Below, one piece after another: positions 16,330 to 25,552 of a DNA stretch of 64,000 nt (the stretch's first letter is position 1; each line of letters begins with the position of its first letter). The notes under the pieces were generated by a model. That model had not been told where the DNA came from. It made no database searches and saw only the letters and a list, made by a program, of their open reading frames with translations. The translations under genes and the position numbers were made by a program. The stretch spans positions 1-64,000 of the forward strand of contig JAZREN010000046.1 of assembly GCA_045660825.1 (NCBI GenBank), written 5' to 3'. This stretch comes from HGM04593 sp045660825. Its GTDB lineage: Bacteria; Bacteroidota; Bacteroidia; Bacteroidales; Bacteroidaceae.

Positions 16330-17283
16330 ATGGGAATATTCAGTTTTTTCAGTAGAGAAAAGAAGGAGGTCCTCGATCAGGGACTCTCAAAGACAAAGCA
16401 AAGTGTTTTCAGCAAGATTGCCCGTGCCATTGCCGGCAAGAGCGAGATTGATGATGAGGTGCTCGATAACCTCGAGGAGGTACTCGTGACATCGGATGTC
16501 GGTGTAGAGACAACGCTGAAGATTATTGACCGCGTGCAGAAACGTGCCGCGCGCGACAAATTCATGAATACAAACGAACTCAACAAATTGCTTAAGGACG
16601 AGATAGCACAGTTGTTGATGGAGAACAACACCGAGGATGGCGGCACTTTCGACATCCCTACAACACCTGGCGCTCCATACGTGATTATGGTTGTAGGTGT
16701 CAACGGTGTGGGCAAGACCACTACAATCGGTAAACTTGCACATCAGTACAAGAAGGCCGGCAAGAAGGTTTACCTTGGTGCTGCCGACACATTCCGTGCA
16801 GCTGCAGTTGAGCAGCTTGTAGAGTGGGGACACCGTGCCGATGTACCTGTCATCAAGCAGGGTATGGGTGCCGACCCCGCATCTGTGGCATTTGACACAC
16901 TCTCATCGGCTGTTGCCAACGGTGCCGATGTGGTAATCATTGATACCGCTGGCCGTCTGCACAACAAGGTGGGTTTGATGAATGAGCTCACAAAGATAAA
17001 GAACGTGATGCAGAAGGTTGTTCCGGGTGCTCCAAACGATGTAATGCTTGTGCTTGACGGCTCAACAGGACAGAATGCCTTTGAGCAGGCGAAGCAATTT
17101 ACCAAGGCAACCGAGGTTACATCACTTGCCATCACAAAACTCGATGGTACAGCAAAGGGTGGTGTGGTCATCGGTATCAGCGACCAGTTCAAGATTCCTG
17201 TAAAGTACATCGGTCTTGGCGAGGGTATCGACCATTTGCAGATTTTCAACCGCGAGGAGTTCGTTGATTCATTATTCGGATAA
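16330..17283 (+). CDS. ftsY: Signal recognition particle receptor FtsY
   Basis: A 317-residue SRP-type GTPase with a short N domain and a G domain: GVNGVGKTTTIGKLA (P loop), DTFRAAAVEQL (insertion box), DTAGR (G3) and TKLDG (G4). It lacks the long acidic A domain of the E. coli protein, which is usual for Bacteroidetes. It docks ribosome-SRP complexes at the inner membrane. Its TAA stop (17281-17283) is also the left target duplication of the inserted element that separates it from rimO; before insertion the two genes would have overlapped as TAATG. Confidence 0.97.
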   Translation: MGIFSFFSREKKEVLDQGLSKTKQSVFSKIARAIAGKSEIDDEVLDNLEEVLVTSDVGVETTLKIIDRVQKRAARDKFMNTNELNKLLKDEIAQLLMENNTEDGGTFDIPTTPGAPYVIMVVGVNGVGKTTTIGKLAHQYKKAGKKVYLGAADTFRAAAVEQLVEWGHRADVPVIKQGMGADPASVAFDTLSSAVANGADVVIIDTAGRLHNKVGLMNELTKIKNVMQKVVPGAPNDVMLVLDGSTGQNAFEQAKQFTKATEVTSLAITKLDGTAKGGVVIGISDQFKIPVKYIGLGEGIDHLQIFNREEFVDSLFG

Positions 17284-17540
17284 GAAACTGTTTGAATTTA
17301 TTTCCTTGAAATTTTTATAGAACTTTTTTAGAGTGTTTTTTCATTTTTAAAAGGCGCATAGTGACTATGTAACTGTGAAAAATGGAAAAACAGGCAACAA
17401 AGCCGCAGGTAAGCGAGCGCAAAGAAAGTTTACTTGCTTTGCCGAGCGAGAGCGGGTTCGTGAAAACAAAGGGCATAAAAAGACAAGCGCCTTTTGCGGA
17501 TAATGTAAATAATATTTTTGAAAGAAATTTAAACAGTTTC
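17284..17540. mobile_element. MITE-like inverted-repeat element, about 258 bp
   Basis: Terminal inverted repeats start GAAACTGTTTRAATTT; left 17284-17304, right 17520-17540 in reverse, 19 of 21 identical. They are flanked by TAA on both sides (17281-17283 and 17541-17543), a probable 3-bp target duplication. A second nested pair is AAAAGGCGC (17349-17357) / GCGCCTTTT (17487-17495). Inside are CATAGT-g-ACTATG (17357-17369) and a family A palindrome. There is no transposase. Three-base TNA duplications are known for some IS5-group elements; that assignment is inference. Confidence 0.65.
17403..17455 (+). repeat. Family A palindrome, copy 4
   Basis: Outer stem CCGC/GCGG (17403-17406 / 17452-17455). 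Inner stem GCAAAG/CTTTGC (17419-17424 / 17437-17442), with AAGT/ACTT inside. The conserved motifs are GTAAGCGAG and CGAGCGAGAG. It lies within the MITE-like element. Confidence 0.7.
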
Positions 17541-17542
17541 TA

Positions 17543-18847
17543 ATGATGAAAAAGAACCGTGTAGATGTCATTACAATGGGTTGCTCAAAGAATCTTGTCG
17601 ATTCGGAGCACCTCATGCGCCAACTTCAGGAGTGTGGCTATGAAGTGACCCACGACAGTGAGGAACCTTGTGGCGAGATTGCCGTGATAAACACATGTGG
17701 TTTCATTGGCGATGCAAAGCAGGAGTCAATAAACATGATTCTCGAGTTCTGCCAGCGCAAGGAAGAGGGTGATTTGAAAAAGCTGTATGTCATGGGTTGC
17801 CTCTCCGAGCGTTACCTCGACGAGTTGCGCGAGGAGATTTCACAGGTAGACAAGTTCTACGGCAAATTCAACTGGACAGAACTGCTCAACGACCTCAAAC
17901 AGCAATATCGCGAGGAACTGGCACAGGAACGCGTTTTGACAACCCCCGGGCACTACGCATATATCAAGATTTCCGAAGGTTGCAACCGCCGTTGTGCATA
18001 TTGTGCGATACCAATCATAACCGGTGTGCACAAATCGCGTCCCATTGAGGAGATTGTTGACGAGGTTCGTGGATTGGTGGCAAAGGGCGTGAAGGAGTTC
18101 CAGATAATAGCACAGGAACTTACATTCTACGGCGTTGACCTTTACAAGAAACAGAGCATAGCCCAGCTTGTTGAGCGTATCTCGGATGTCGAGGGCGTGG
18201 AGTGGATACGTCTGCACTATGCCTATCCCACAAATTTTCCCTATGACCTGTTGCGTGTGATGCGCGAGAGGGACAATGTGTGCAAGTATCTTGACATTGC
18301 ATTACAGCATGTGAGCACAAAGGTCTTGAAGAAGATGCACCGCAACGTTACCAAAGAAGATACTTATGCCCTTGTTGAGAGAATGCGTCAGGAGGTGCCC
18401 GGAATCTGTCTGCGCACCACAATGATGGTTGGCTTCCCCGGTGAGGGCGAAAAGGAGTTCGAGGAACTCATGGACTTTGTAAAATGGGCGAGGTTTGACC
18501 GTCTTGGCGCTTTTGCCTATTGCGAGGAAGAGGGTACATTCGCGGCTGAAAATTACCGCGACAGCATCTCCAAGAAAAAGAAACAGGAGCGTCTTGACCG
18601 TTTGATGGAGGTGCAGCAACGTATCTCCACACGTCTTAACGAGGCGAAGACAGGCAATGTTTATAAGACCGTCATTGACAGGGTTGAGGGCGACTATTAC
18701 ATAGGCCGTACCGAGTTTGACTCGCCCGATGTAGATACCGAGGTACTTATTAATGTAAATGAAGGAGAGTTGCTCGTCGGCAATTTCTACAATGTGCGCA
18801 TAACCGATGCCACTGAATTTGATCTGATGGGTACTGTTGAGAAATAA
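17543..18847 (+). CDS. rimO: Ribosomal protein S12 methylthiotransferase RimO
   Basis: A 434-residue radical SAM enzyme that adds a methylthio group to the conserved Asp of ribosomal protein S12. The N-terminal MTTase domain has MGCSKNLVDSE and later cysteines (NTCGF, MGCLSERY) for the auxiliary cluster. The radical SAM motif is CNRRCAYCAIP. A C-terminal TRAM domain binds substrate. Two adjacent ATGs (17543 and 17546) are possible starts. The first overlaps the target duplication of the upstream insertion. The HU gene follows after 14 bases. Confidence 0.96.
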   Translation: MMKKNRVDVITMGCSKNLVDSEHLMRQLQECGYEVTHDSEEPCGEIAVINTCGFIGDAKQESINMILEFCQRKEEGDLKKLYVMGCLSERYLDELREEISQVDKFYGKFNWTELLNDLKQQYREELAQERVLTTPGHYAYIKISEGCNRRCAYCAIPIITGVHKSRPIEEIVDEVRGLVAKGVKEFQIIAQELTFYGVDLYKKQSIAQLVERISDVEGVEWIRLHYAYPTNFPYDLLRVMRERDNVCKYLDIALQHVSTKVLKKMHRNVTKEDTYALVERMRQEVPGICLRTTMMVGFPGEGEKEFEELMDFVKWARFDRLGAFAYCEEEGTFAAENYRDSISKKKKQERLDRLMEVQQRISTRLNEAKTGNVYKTVIDRVEGDYYIGRTEFDSPDVDTEVLINVNEGELLVGNFYNVRITDATEFDLMGTVEK

Positions 18848-18861
18848 ATAACTATCAAATT

Positions 18862-19134
18862 ATGAACAATAAGGAATTTATCACCGGATTGGCGAAGAAA
18901 TGCGGCATCTCTATTGCCGATGCAAGCGCGAATGTCGATGCACTTGTGGGGCTGATGACAGAGTGCCTGAAGGAGAATGACCAGATTAACGTTTCGGGCT
19001 TCGGTATTCTGGAGGCCAAAATGCGCAACGAAAGATTGTCTGTGAATCCAAAGACAGGCCAACGTTTTCTAGTACCACCCAAGATTGTGCCTGTATTCAA
19101 GCCAAGCAACAAACTCAAGGATAAATTCAAATAA
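18862..19134 (+). CDS. HU-family DNA-binding protein
   Basis: A 90-residue histone-like protein: an N-terminal helical dimerisation part (NNKEFITGLAKKCGIS), the GFG turn (VSGFGILEAK), and a beta arm with the conserved NPKTGQ segment, here SVNPKTGQRFLVPP. It bends and compacts DNA as a dimer. It sits between rimO and a second, membrane-anchored HU protein, with gaps of 14 and 18 bases; this suggests a common transcript from upstream. Confidence 0.93.
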   Translation: MNNKEFITGLAKKCGISIADASANVDALVGLMTECLKENDQINVSGFGILEAKMRNERLSVNPKTGQRFLVPPKIVPVFKPSNKLKDKFK

Positions 19135-19152
19135 AACAATGGAGATAGAGCT

Positions 19153-20400
19153 ATGGATGCAAAATTGAACCAGTCCGATTTGATTTCGCTGTTGGCGAAA
19201 GGGGGGAATATCTCTGTTGCCAAAGCCGAACTGTTTACAAAGAATTTCTTCGAACTCATTATTGAGGGCTTGGAGAAAGATGGCATAGTCAAGATCAATG
19301 GTCTTGGCACATTCAAGATAACCGATGTCGCAAGCCGCGGCAGCGTCAATGTCAACACGGGAGAGAAAATTGAGATAAAAGGACATAGAAAACTCTCCTT
19401 TACTCCGGCCGATGCATTGAGGGATATTGTGAATCAACCTTTTGCTATGTTTGAGCCCGTAGAGGTTGACGACAGTTACCAACCCGAAACAGTAGAAGAG
19501 ACAGAAAATGACGATGCCGTAGACACAGCAGAATCTGTAGTAAATGCAGACGAAACTGTTGAGGTTGTTGAAATTGAAGCAGAACAGCCCCAACTGAACG
19601 ATGAGAATACAGAGACTGAAAGCACAGCAACTGAAGAAAGCGTCGAAACTGCCCTTGAAGAAGAAACTGAAGATGCAGAAACTGTTGTTGAAGAGTCGGT
19701 TTCTCCTGAGGTCGAAGAACAGACCGTTGACGAAGAACCTTCAGTCGAGGAAGAACCCAAAGAGGAGAGTGCTCAGGAGAATAATCCTGATGTGCCGGTC
19801 AAGAATCACGAACCAGTTGTTACAAAGAAAAAGAACAACTGGAAATTTGTTGTGTTTGCGTTGATTGGATTTGCTGTGGGCTTTGTGGCTGTGAAGATGA
19901 TGGAACGTAACCACACTGCCGATGTCGACAATACTGTCGTTGCAAATGTAGAAACTGTCGTAGCCGTATCGGAGACTGAACCTGTAGAGAATACACCGGT
20001 GGCTACAGATTCCATTGCTGTTGTTGCCAGTGACACTATTGCAGTTGAGGAGAATCCTGTTGACAGCACAGCTGTTGCCGGTGTCGCCGGCATGGAACAG
20101 CCCGAGGTGGCTGAACCGGTGGCTCTCGAGGAGGAACTCTACACCTTTGTAATGGTTGAAGAACTGGCAGCGACACCTCTCAAGGATATCACACTTGCCG
20201 ACACTTTGCTCTATGTTGCCGATGGCGAACTAACCCGCCACAAAGTTGCAGCAAATGAGACTTTGACAAAGATTGCAAGAACCTATTACGGTGACAAGAA
20301 ATTGTGGCCATACATTGTAAAGTTCAACAACATGCGTAACCCCAACGGCTTGGGATACGGTATGGAGATTGGCATTCCACGCTTGCTACCAAGGAAATGA
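19153..20400 (+). CDS. HU domain - acidic linker - TM - LysM protein
   Basis: A 415-residue protein with an unusual layout. Residues 1-95 are HU-like (DLISLLAKGGNIS..., GLGTFK at 51-55, VNVNTGEKI). Residues 96-220 are a highly acidic, repetitive linker. KKKNNWK (225-231) precedes one transmembrane helix at about 231-249. A second Glu/Val/Thr-rich linker follows. Residues about 365-412 form a LysM domain (KVAANETLTKIARTYYGDKKLWPYIVKFN). Inferred topology: HU inside the cell, LysM in the periplasm, so DNA and peptidoglycan could be linked across the inner membrane. A related plan with SPOR in place of LysM is at 30270-31310. Confidence 0.85.
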   Translation: MDAKLNQSDLISLLAKGGNISVAKAELFTKNFFELIIEGLEKDGIVKINGLGTFKITDVASRGSVNVNTGEKIEIKGHRKLSFTPADALRDIVNQPFAMFEPVEVDDSYQPETVEETENDDAVDTAESVVNADETVEVVEIEAEQPQLNDENTETESTATEESVETALEEETEDAETVVEESVSPEVEEQTVDEEPSVEEEPKEESAQENNPDVPVKNHEPVVTKKKNNWKFVVFALIGFAVGFVAVKMMERNHTADVDNTVVANVETVVAVSETEPVENTPVATDSIAVVASDTIAVEENPVDSTAVAGVAGMEQPEVAEPVALEEELYTFVMVEELAATPLKDITLADTLLYVADGELTRHKVAANETLTKIARTYYGDKKLWPYIVKFNNMRNPNGLGYGMEIGIPRLLPRK

Positions 20401-20484
20401 CCGCATAACGTTAAAGTTTGTTTAAAGCTAACAGTGCTTAATTCTATTTTAATGAATTTAACATAATAGCAACTTTTGTGGTTG

Positions 20485-20492
20485 TAATTTTG
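20485..20492 (+). promoter_or_regulatory. Bat operon promoter -7 box
   Basis: TAATTTTG matches TAnnTTTG, 36 bases before the moxR start. No other promoter match is obvious before the end of the operon. Confidence 0.5.
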
Positions 20493-20527
20493 TCCAACAA
20501 TAAAACTAAAACTTACTATATATAATT

Positions 20528-21523
20528 ATGAGTACTACAATTGACATTCGTGAATTGAATGAGAAAATAGAAAGTCAGAGTGCCTTTGTAACCAATCTGC
20601 AGACCGGCATGAGCCAGGTCATTGTGGGACAGAAACACCTTGTGGAGTCCCTGTTGATTGGTTTGCTTGCCGATGGACACATTTTGCTCGAGGGTCTTCC
20701 CGGTCTGGCAAAGACACTTGCCATAAAGACATTGTCCGAGCTCATTGAAGCCGATTTCAGCCGCATACAGTTTACACCCGACCTTTTGCCTGCCGATGTT
20801 GTGGGTACAATGGTATATAGCCAGAAGAGCGAGTCTTTCAATGTAAAGCAAGGTCCGGTGTTTGCGAACTTCGTGTTGGCCGATGAGATCAACCGTGCTC
20901 CCGCAAAGGTGCAGAGTGCTTTGCTCGAGGCCATGCAGGAGCGTCAGGTTACAATTGGCAAGCAGACATTCAAACTGCCCGAGCCTTTCCTTGTAATGGC
21001 AACACAGAACCCAATTGAGCAGGAGGGAACATATCCGTTGCCCGAGGCACAGGTCGACCGTTTTATGCTCAAGGTGGTAATCGGTTACCCCGAATTGTCC
21101 GAGGAAAAACGCATCATCCGTCAGAATATCACAGGCGAGAAGGTTGAGGTAAAGCCATTGCTCAAGCCTGCCGACATTGTCGAGGCACGCAAAGTTGTGC
21201 GTCAGGTATATATCGATGAGAAGATTGAGCAGTACATAGCCGACATTGTCTTTGCCACACGTTTCCCCGACAAGTATGGTATGAAGGAGATGAAGGACTA
21301 CATTTCGTTCGGTGCTTCTCCACGTGCATCAATCAACCTGGCACTCGCTTCACGTGCTTATGCTTTCATCAAGCGTCGTGGCTATGTGGTTCCCGAGGAC
21401 GTGCGCGCTGTGGCACACGATGTCCTCCGTCACCGCATTGGTTTGAGCTATGAGGCAGAGGCAAACAACCTAACAACCGACGAGATTGTAAGCCGTATCC
21501 TTAACAGTGTCGAGGTACCCTAA
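20528..21523 (+). CDS. moxR: MoxR-family AAA+ ATPase
   Basis: A 331-residue AAA+ chaperone-like ATPase with Walker A GLPGLAKT, Walker B LADEINRAP, sensor 1 ATQNP and the sensor 2 region FGASPRA. MoxR proteins work with von Willebrand A-domain partners to mature or insert complexes. It is the first gene of a run of eight genes in one direction, and is followed after 23 bases by the DUF58 gene, the normal Bat operon order in Bacteroidetes. Confidence 0.93.
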   Translation: MSTTIDIRELNEKIESQSAFVTNLQTGMSQVIVGQKHLVESLLIGLLADGHILLEGLPGLAKTLAIKTLSELIEADFSRIQFTPDLLPADVVGTMVYSQKSESFNVKQGPVFANFVLADEINRAPAKVQSALLEAMQERQVTIGKQTFKLPEPFLVMATQNPIEQEGTYPLPEAQVDRFMLKVVIGYPELSEEKRIIRQNITGEKVEVKPLLKPADIVEARKVVRQVYIDEKIEQYIADIVFATRFPDKYGMKEMKDYISFGASPRASINLALASRAYAFIKRRGYVVPEDVRAVAHDVLRHRIGLSYEAEANNLTTDEIVSRILNSVEVP

Positions 21524-21546
21524 CCAAGATTCCGTTCCATTAAGAC

Positions 21547-22416
21547 ATGGAGACAAGCGAACTCATAAAGAAAGTGCGCAAGATTGAGATAAAGACGCGA
21601 GGTCTTTCTCATAACATCTTTGCCGGACAGTACCACTCGGCATTCAAAGGGCGTGGTATGTCGTTCAGCGAGGTGCGCGATTATCAGTATGGCGACGACG
21701 TTCGCGATATTGACTGGAATGTTACGGCCCGTTTCAACAAACCTTTCATCAAGGTCTTTGAAGAGGAACGTGAACTTACTGTGATGCTTCTTGTCGACCT
21801 TTCGGATAGCCTTGATTTCGGTACTGCCACACGTACAAAACGCGAAATGCTTGCCGAAATTGCTGCAACAATCGCCTTTGCCGCAATACAGAACAATGAT
21901 AAGATTGGCGTCATATTCTTTACAGACAGGATTGAGAAGTTCATTCCGCCACAGAAAGGCCGCAAGCATATCCTTTATATAATAAGGGAACTGCTCAACA
22001 TTGAGCCTGCAAGCAAGAGAACCGACATAAAGGTTCCTTTGGAGTTCCTCACGAATGCCTTGAAAAAGAAATGTACCGCATTCATGCTCAGTGACTTCAT
22101 ATGCACTACCGATTACCGCAATGCAATGACTATTGCCAACCGCAAGCACGATTTGGTAGCCATTCAGGTATATGACCGTCGTCTGGCCGAACTGCCCGAC
22201 ATCGGACTTGTCAGGGTACGTGACGCCGAGAGTGGCGAGGAAATTTATATTGATACCTCGTCAAAGAAGGTGCGCGAGGCACAACACACATGGTGGCGCA
22301 ACCAAAGCGAAACCCTTAAGGATACATTGCAGCGAAGCCGCGTGGATTCTGTCTCAGTGCGTACCGACCAAGACTACGTAAAAGCCTTGCTAGCCCTTTT
22401 TGCACAACGCAGTTGA
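21547..22416 (+). CDS. DUF58 domain protein of the Bat operon
   Basis: A 289-residue protein with the DUF58 signature GDDVRDIDWNVTARFNKPFIKVFEEERE, followed by a VWA-like part (LLVDLSDSLDFG). It has no signal peptide or membrane helix and is probably cytosolic, acting with MoxR. The 22445 start of the next gene follows its stop by 28 bases. The family's molecular function is not established. Confidence 0.9.
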   Translation: METSELIKKVRKIEIKTRGLSHNIFAGQYHSAFKGRGMSFSEVRDYQYGDDVRDIDWNVTARFNKPFIKVFEEERELTVMLLVDLSDSLDFGTATRTKREMLAEIAATIAFAAIQNNDKIGVIFFTDRIEKFIPPQKGRKHILYIIRELLNIEPASKRTDIKVPLEFLTNALKKKCTAFMLSDFICTTDYRNAMTIANRKHDLVAIQVYDRRLAELPDIGLVRVRDAESGEEIYIDTSSKKVREAQHTWWRNQSETLKDTLQRSRVDSVSVRTDQDYVKALLALFAQRS

Positions 22417-22444
22417 GCATAACGCATTCAAAGTACAACAACCG

Positions 22445-23527
22445 ATGAAGAGAATATTCAGATATATAACTGCACTGCTTCTCGTCTTTATGGCATTGCC
22501 CGTAAAGTCGCAGAACGTCATGTTCAATGCCTTTTTCGACTCGCTGTATACCGATACAAAGGAGATGCGCATCGGTGAGCATGCAAAGTTCATCCTTGAA
22601 CTCAATGTCGACAGCGGCTACAACGTGGAGTTGCAGGTGCCCGAAAAACTGACAGCCGACATTGAGGTGCTCGAGAAGAAAGATTACAAGAGTACCGATA
22701 CACAAGGGCGCGAGACATACAGGAGCGAGTGTGTAATAACCTCCTTTATTGACTCTGCCCAGGTCATACCACCAGTGTTGGCAACAGTCAACAACGATGT
22801 CTATTACACCAACGCCACCAATCTCATTGTAAACACCGTGCCCATTGACACTACAGACCTCAAGAACATTAAAGGGTTCAGGCCGGTGTGGAATGTCAAT
22901 CTCACCTGGGAGGAATACCGTGACACAGTACACCTGTCGTTCCTGCTGCTGGTATTTGTTGCACTCCTTGTTTGGATAATTGTCAGACTTATAAACAACA
23001 AGCCTGTAATACGCATTGTAAAGATCAAACCACGTGAACCATCGCATTTTACAGCGTTGCACAAGATTGACGAGATAAAGGGTGACGATACATTGGTTGG
23101 CGATGGAAGTGCCAAAGACTATTATACACGCCTCACCGATACGTTGCGCGAGTACATGCATAACCGCTACAAGTTCAATGCGGCCGAGATGACCACAGAT
23201 GAAATCATTGAGAATCTTCTGCGTTTCAATGACAAGGAGGCCATCAATGAAGTAAAGGAGATACTGCAGGTTGCCGACTTGGTCAAGTTTGCCAAGATGG
23301 TTCCGTCGCAGAACGAGAATGCACGCAACATGCTCAATGCAATAGAATTTGTCAATGCGACAAAGGACGTCGAAGAGGAAAATCTCAAACCGGTTGAGCA
23401 AAAGATAGTGAATGAGCGTTCGCGAAGTGAAAAATATATCCTCATAGCATCTATAGCAATAGTCTTTTCAGCGGTGGTAGCCGTTTCGGCGCTCCTGATC
23501 ATTGACCTTGGCAACATGCTCGGCTAA
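22445..23527 (+). CDS. Bat operon membrane protein, function unknown
   Basis: A 360-residue protein. ATG 22445 is preferred because it starts a signal peptide (MKRIFRYITALLLVFMALPVKSQ); the longer frame from 22400 would overlap the DUF58 gene. A periplasmic beta-rich domain (residues about 24-155) is followed by a transmembrane helix (HLSFLLLVFVALLVWIIVRL), a cytosolic region and a second helix near the C terminus (YILIASIAIVFSAVVAVSALLII). This layout resembles DUF4381-type proteins that sit between DUF58 and BatA genes. The function is unknown. Confidence 0.8.
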   Translation: MKRIFRYITALLLVFMALPVKSQNVMFNAFFDSLYTDTKEMRIGEHAKFILELNVDSGYNVELQVPEKLTADIEVLEKKDYKSTDTQGRETYRSECVITSFIDSAQVIPPVLATVNNDVYYTNATNLIVNTVPIDTTDLKNIKGFRPVWNVNLTWEEYRDTVHLSFLLLVFVALLVWIIVRLINNKPVIRIVKIKPREPSHFTALHKIDEIKGDDTLVGDGSAKDYYTRLTDTLREYMHNRYKFNAAEMTTDEIIENLLRFNDKEAINEVKEILQVADLVKFAKMVPSQNENARNMLNAIEFVNATKDVEEENLKPVEQKIVNERSRSEKYILIASIAIVFSAVVAVSALLIIDLGNMLG

Positions 23528-23539
23528 AAGTTTTTGAAT

Positions 23540-24520
23540 ATGCATTTTACAAGAATAATATATCTGCTTCTTTTCATACCGCTCATTGCATATATCGTGT
23601 GGTATATATGGCAAGGATGCAAACTGTCACCTTCGATGAAGGTGTCGACAACGTTGCCTTTCGGAAAGGATCTGAAGACATACAAGCACTACCTTCTTCA
23701 CCTGCCGTTTGTGCTGAGGGTGATTACAATGTCAATGCTCGTTCTGGTTCTCATGCGCCCTGTTTCAACACATCGTTGGAGCGAGGAGAGTGTCGAGGGT
23801 ATCGACATCATGCTTGCCATGGACGTCTCTACAAGTATGTCGGCGGTGGATATTGAACCAAACCGCATCGATGTGGCAAAAGATGTTGCCTCGCAGTTTG
23901 TTTCGGGCCGCAAAAGTGACAACATCGGTCTTACACTTTTTGCAGGTGAGAGCTTCACACAGTGCCCGCTCACAACCGATTACCGTAGTGTGCTCAGCCT
24001 CATTGACAAATCGGGCATAGAATATGTCTTGAACGGAGCCCTTAAGGACGGAACTGCCATTGGCCTGGGAATTGCCAATGCCGTGTCGCGCCTCAAGGAC
24101 AGTAAGGCTGAATCAAAAATCATAATCCTGCTTACCGACGGTTCCAACAACAGTGGAGAGATAACTCCCGAAGATGCAGCCGGCATAGCCAAGGAATATG
24201 GCATCAGGATATACACCATCGGATTCAGAACCGACGAGAACGTTGTGAAGACACCATATGGATTGCTCGACAACTCTGAGTTCGATGAAAAGACGCTTAA
24301 GTCAATCGCCGCGGTGACAGGTGGCGAGTACTACAGTTCCTCGAGCAAGGCCGGCCTTGTCGAAATCTACAAAGAGATTGACAAACTAGAGCGCACAAAA
24401 CTCGAGGTAAAGCATTTTGGCAACGAAGAGGAACGGTTTATGATTTTTGCTCTCATTGCAGCCGTGTCATTGATGGCAGAAATTCTGTTACGCAACACAA
24501 TATTGAAGAAAATACCTTAA
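23540..24520 (+). CDS. batA: BatA, von Willebrand A-domain membrane protein
   Basis: A 326-residue protein starting at ATG 23540 (an upstream TTG is ignored). There are two N-terminal hydrophobic helices, then a VWA domain with the MIDAS motif DVSTSMS and the later TDGSNNSG segment, and a C-terminal membrane helix. Bat proteins were first linked to aerotolerance in Bacteroides fragilis; the VWA domain probably faces the periplasm and binds partners through a metal ion. It is closely related to BatB, the next gene, 15 bases on. Confidence 0.92.
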   Translation: MHFTRIIYLLLFIPLIAYIVWYIWQGCKLSPSMKVSTTLPFGKDLKTYKHYLLHLPFVLRVITMSMLVLVLMRPVSTHRWSEESVEGIDIMLAMDVSTSMSAVDIEPNRIDVAKDVASQFVSGRKSDNIGLTLFAGESFTQCPLTTDYRSVLSLIDKSGIEYVLNGALKDGTAIGLGIANAVSRLKDSKAESKIIILLTDGSNNSGEITPEDAAGIAKEYGIRIYTIGFRTDENVVKTPYGLLDNSEFDEKTLKSIAAVTGGEYYSSSSKAGLVEIYKEIDKLERTKLEVKHFGNEEERFMIFALIAAVSLMAEILLRNTILKKIP

Positions 24521-24535
24521 CATATTGTCATAGAG

Positions 24536-25540
24536 ATGAAATTTGCAACTCCCGAATATCTGTACCTTCTCCTTTTCATACCTTTGGCTCTCATAGTCTA
24601 CAAGTATGCATGCTACAGGAGGAACAGAAATATAAGACGCTATGGCGACCCGGAACTTACCGCCAGGCTCATACCATCATACTCATCGACACGTTCAAGA
24701 GTCATCTTTTGGACATCGTTGCTTGCGACCGCGCTCATTGTAGTGGCATTGGCACGTCCACGCTATGGTAAGGGCAAAACAACCATCACCACACGTGGCG
24801 TGGAACTGGTTGTTGCATTGGATATCTCAAACTCAATGTTGGCCGATGATATCACCCCCAACCGTCTGGAGAAGGCCAAAAGACTCATCCGTCGCCTTGC
24901 CGAGCAGTTGAAGGGCAACAAGATTGCACTCGTTGTCTTTGCCGGCGATGCCTATGTGCAGTTGCCCATAACCGACGATTTTATCTCAATAGAGATGTTC
25001 CTTGAGAGTATCTCGACCAATCTTGTCACCCGGCAGGGTACCGATATCGGTGCGGCCATCGACATGGCATCAAGGTGCTTCACACCAAATGACAAGATAG
25101 GTAAGGCTATAGTTCTCATAACCGACGGCGAGAACCACGAGGGTGGTGCCGAGGAGGCCGCAAAGAAAGCTTCGGAAAGTGGTAAGCAGGTCTTCATACT
25201 GGGTATCGGAACACCAAAGGGTGGCCGCATCCCGTTGGGCGACGGCAACTTCTTGCGCGACCGCGACGGACAGGTTGTTATAACCAAGTTGAACGAGGAG
25301 ATGGCAATGAATATTGCCAAGGCCGGTAATGGCGTATATCTGCAGGTCGACAATACCAACGAGGCGCAGAAAATCCTCTCGGACCAGCTCGACAAGATGA
25401 GTAAGGACGAAACCGTTACCGAGATGTACACCGGCTATAACGAACTATTCCCTTATCTTGCAGCACTGGCATTGATGCTGTTGTTTGTAGATTTGATAAT
25501 TGTTGCGCTTGCCGACGTCAAGAACCACAAGAAAATATAA
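24536..25540 (+). CDS. batB: BatB, von Willebrand A-domain membrane protein
   Basis: A 334-residue paralogue of BatA with the same plan: N-terminal helices around residues 5-25 and 58-78, a VWA domain with MIDAS DISNSML and TDGENHEGG, and a C-terminal helix (YLAALALMLLFVDLIIVAL). It follows BatA by 15 bases and precedes BatC by 12. It probably forms a complex with the TPR protein BatC at the inner membrane. Confidence 0.92.
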   Translation: MKFATPEYLYLLLFIPLALIVYKYACYRRNRNIRRYGDPELTARLIPSYSSTRSRVIFWTSLLATALIVVALARPRYGKGKTTITTRGVELVVALDISNSMLADDITPNRLEKAKRLIRRLAEQLKGNKIALVVFAGDAYVQLPITDDFISIEMFLESISTNLVTRQGTDIGAAIDMASRCFTPNDKIGKAIVLITDGENHEGGAEEAAKKASESGKQVFILGIGTPKGGRIPLGDGNFLRDRDGQVVITKLNEEMAMNIAKAGNGVYLQVDNTNEAQKILSDQLDKMSKDETVTEMYTGYNELFPYLAALALMLLFVDLIIVALADVKNHKKI

Positions 25541-25552
25541 CGATATTGATAT

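Noticed and set aside
22316..23401. 361-codon antisense frame across the Bat operon
   Set aside because: It lies opposite a signal-peptide protein in a well-conserved operon, with no start context or family features.
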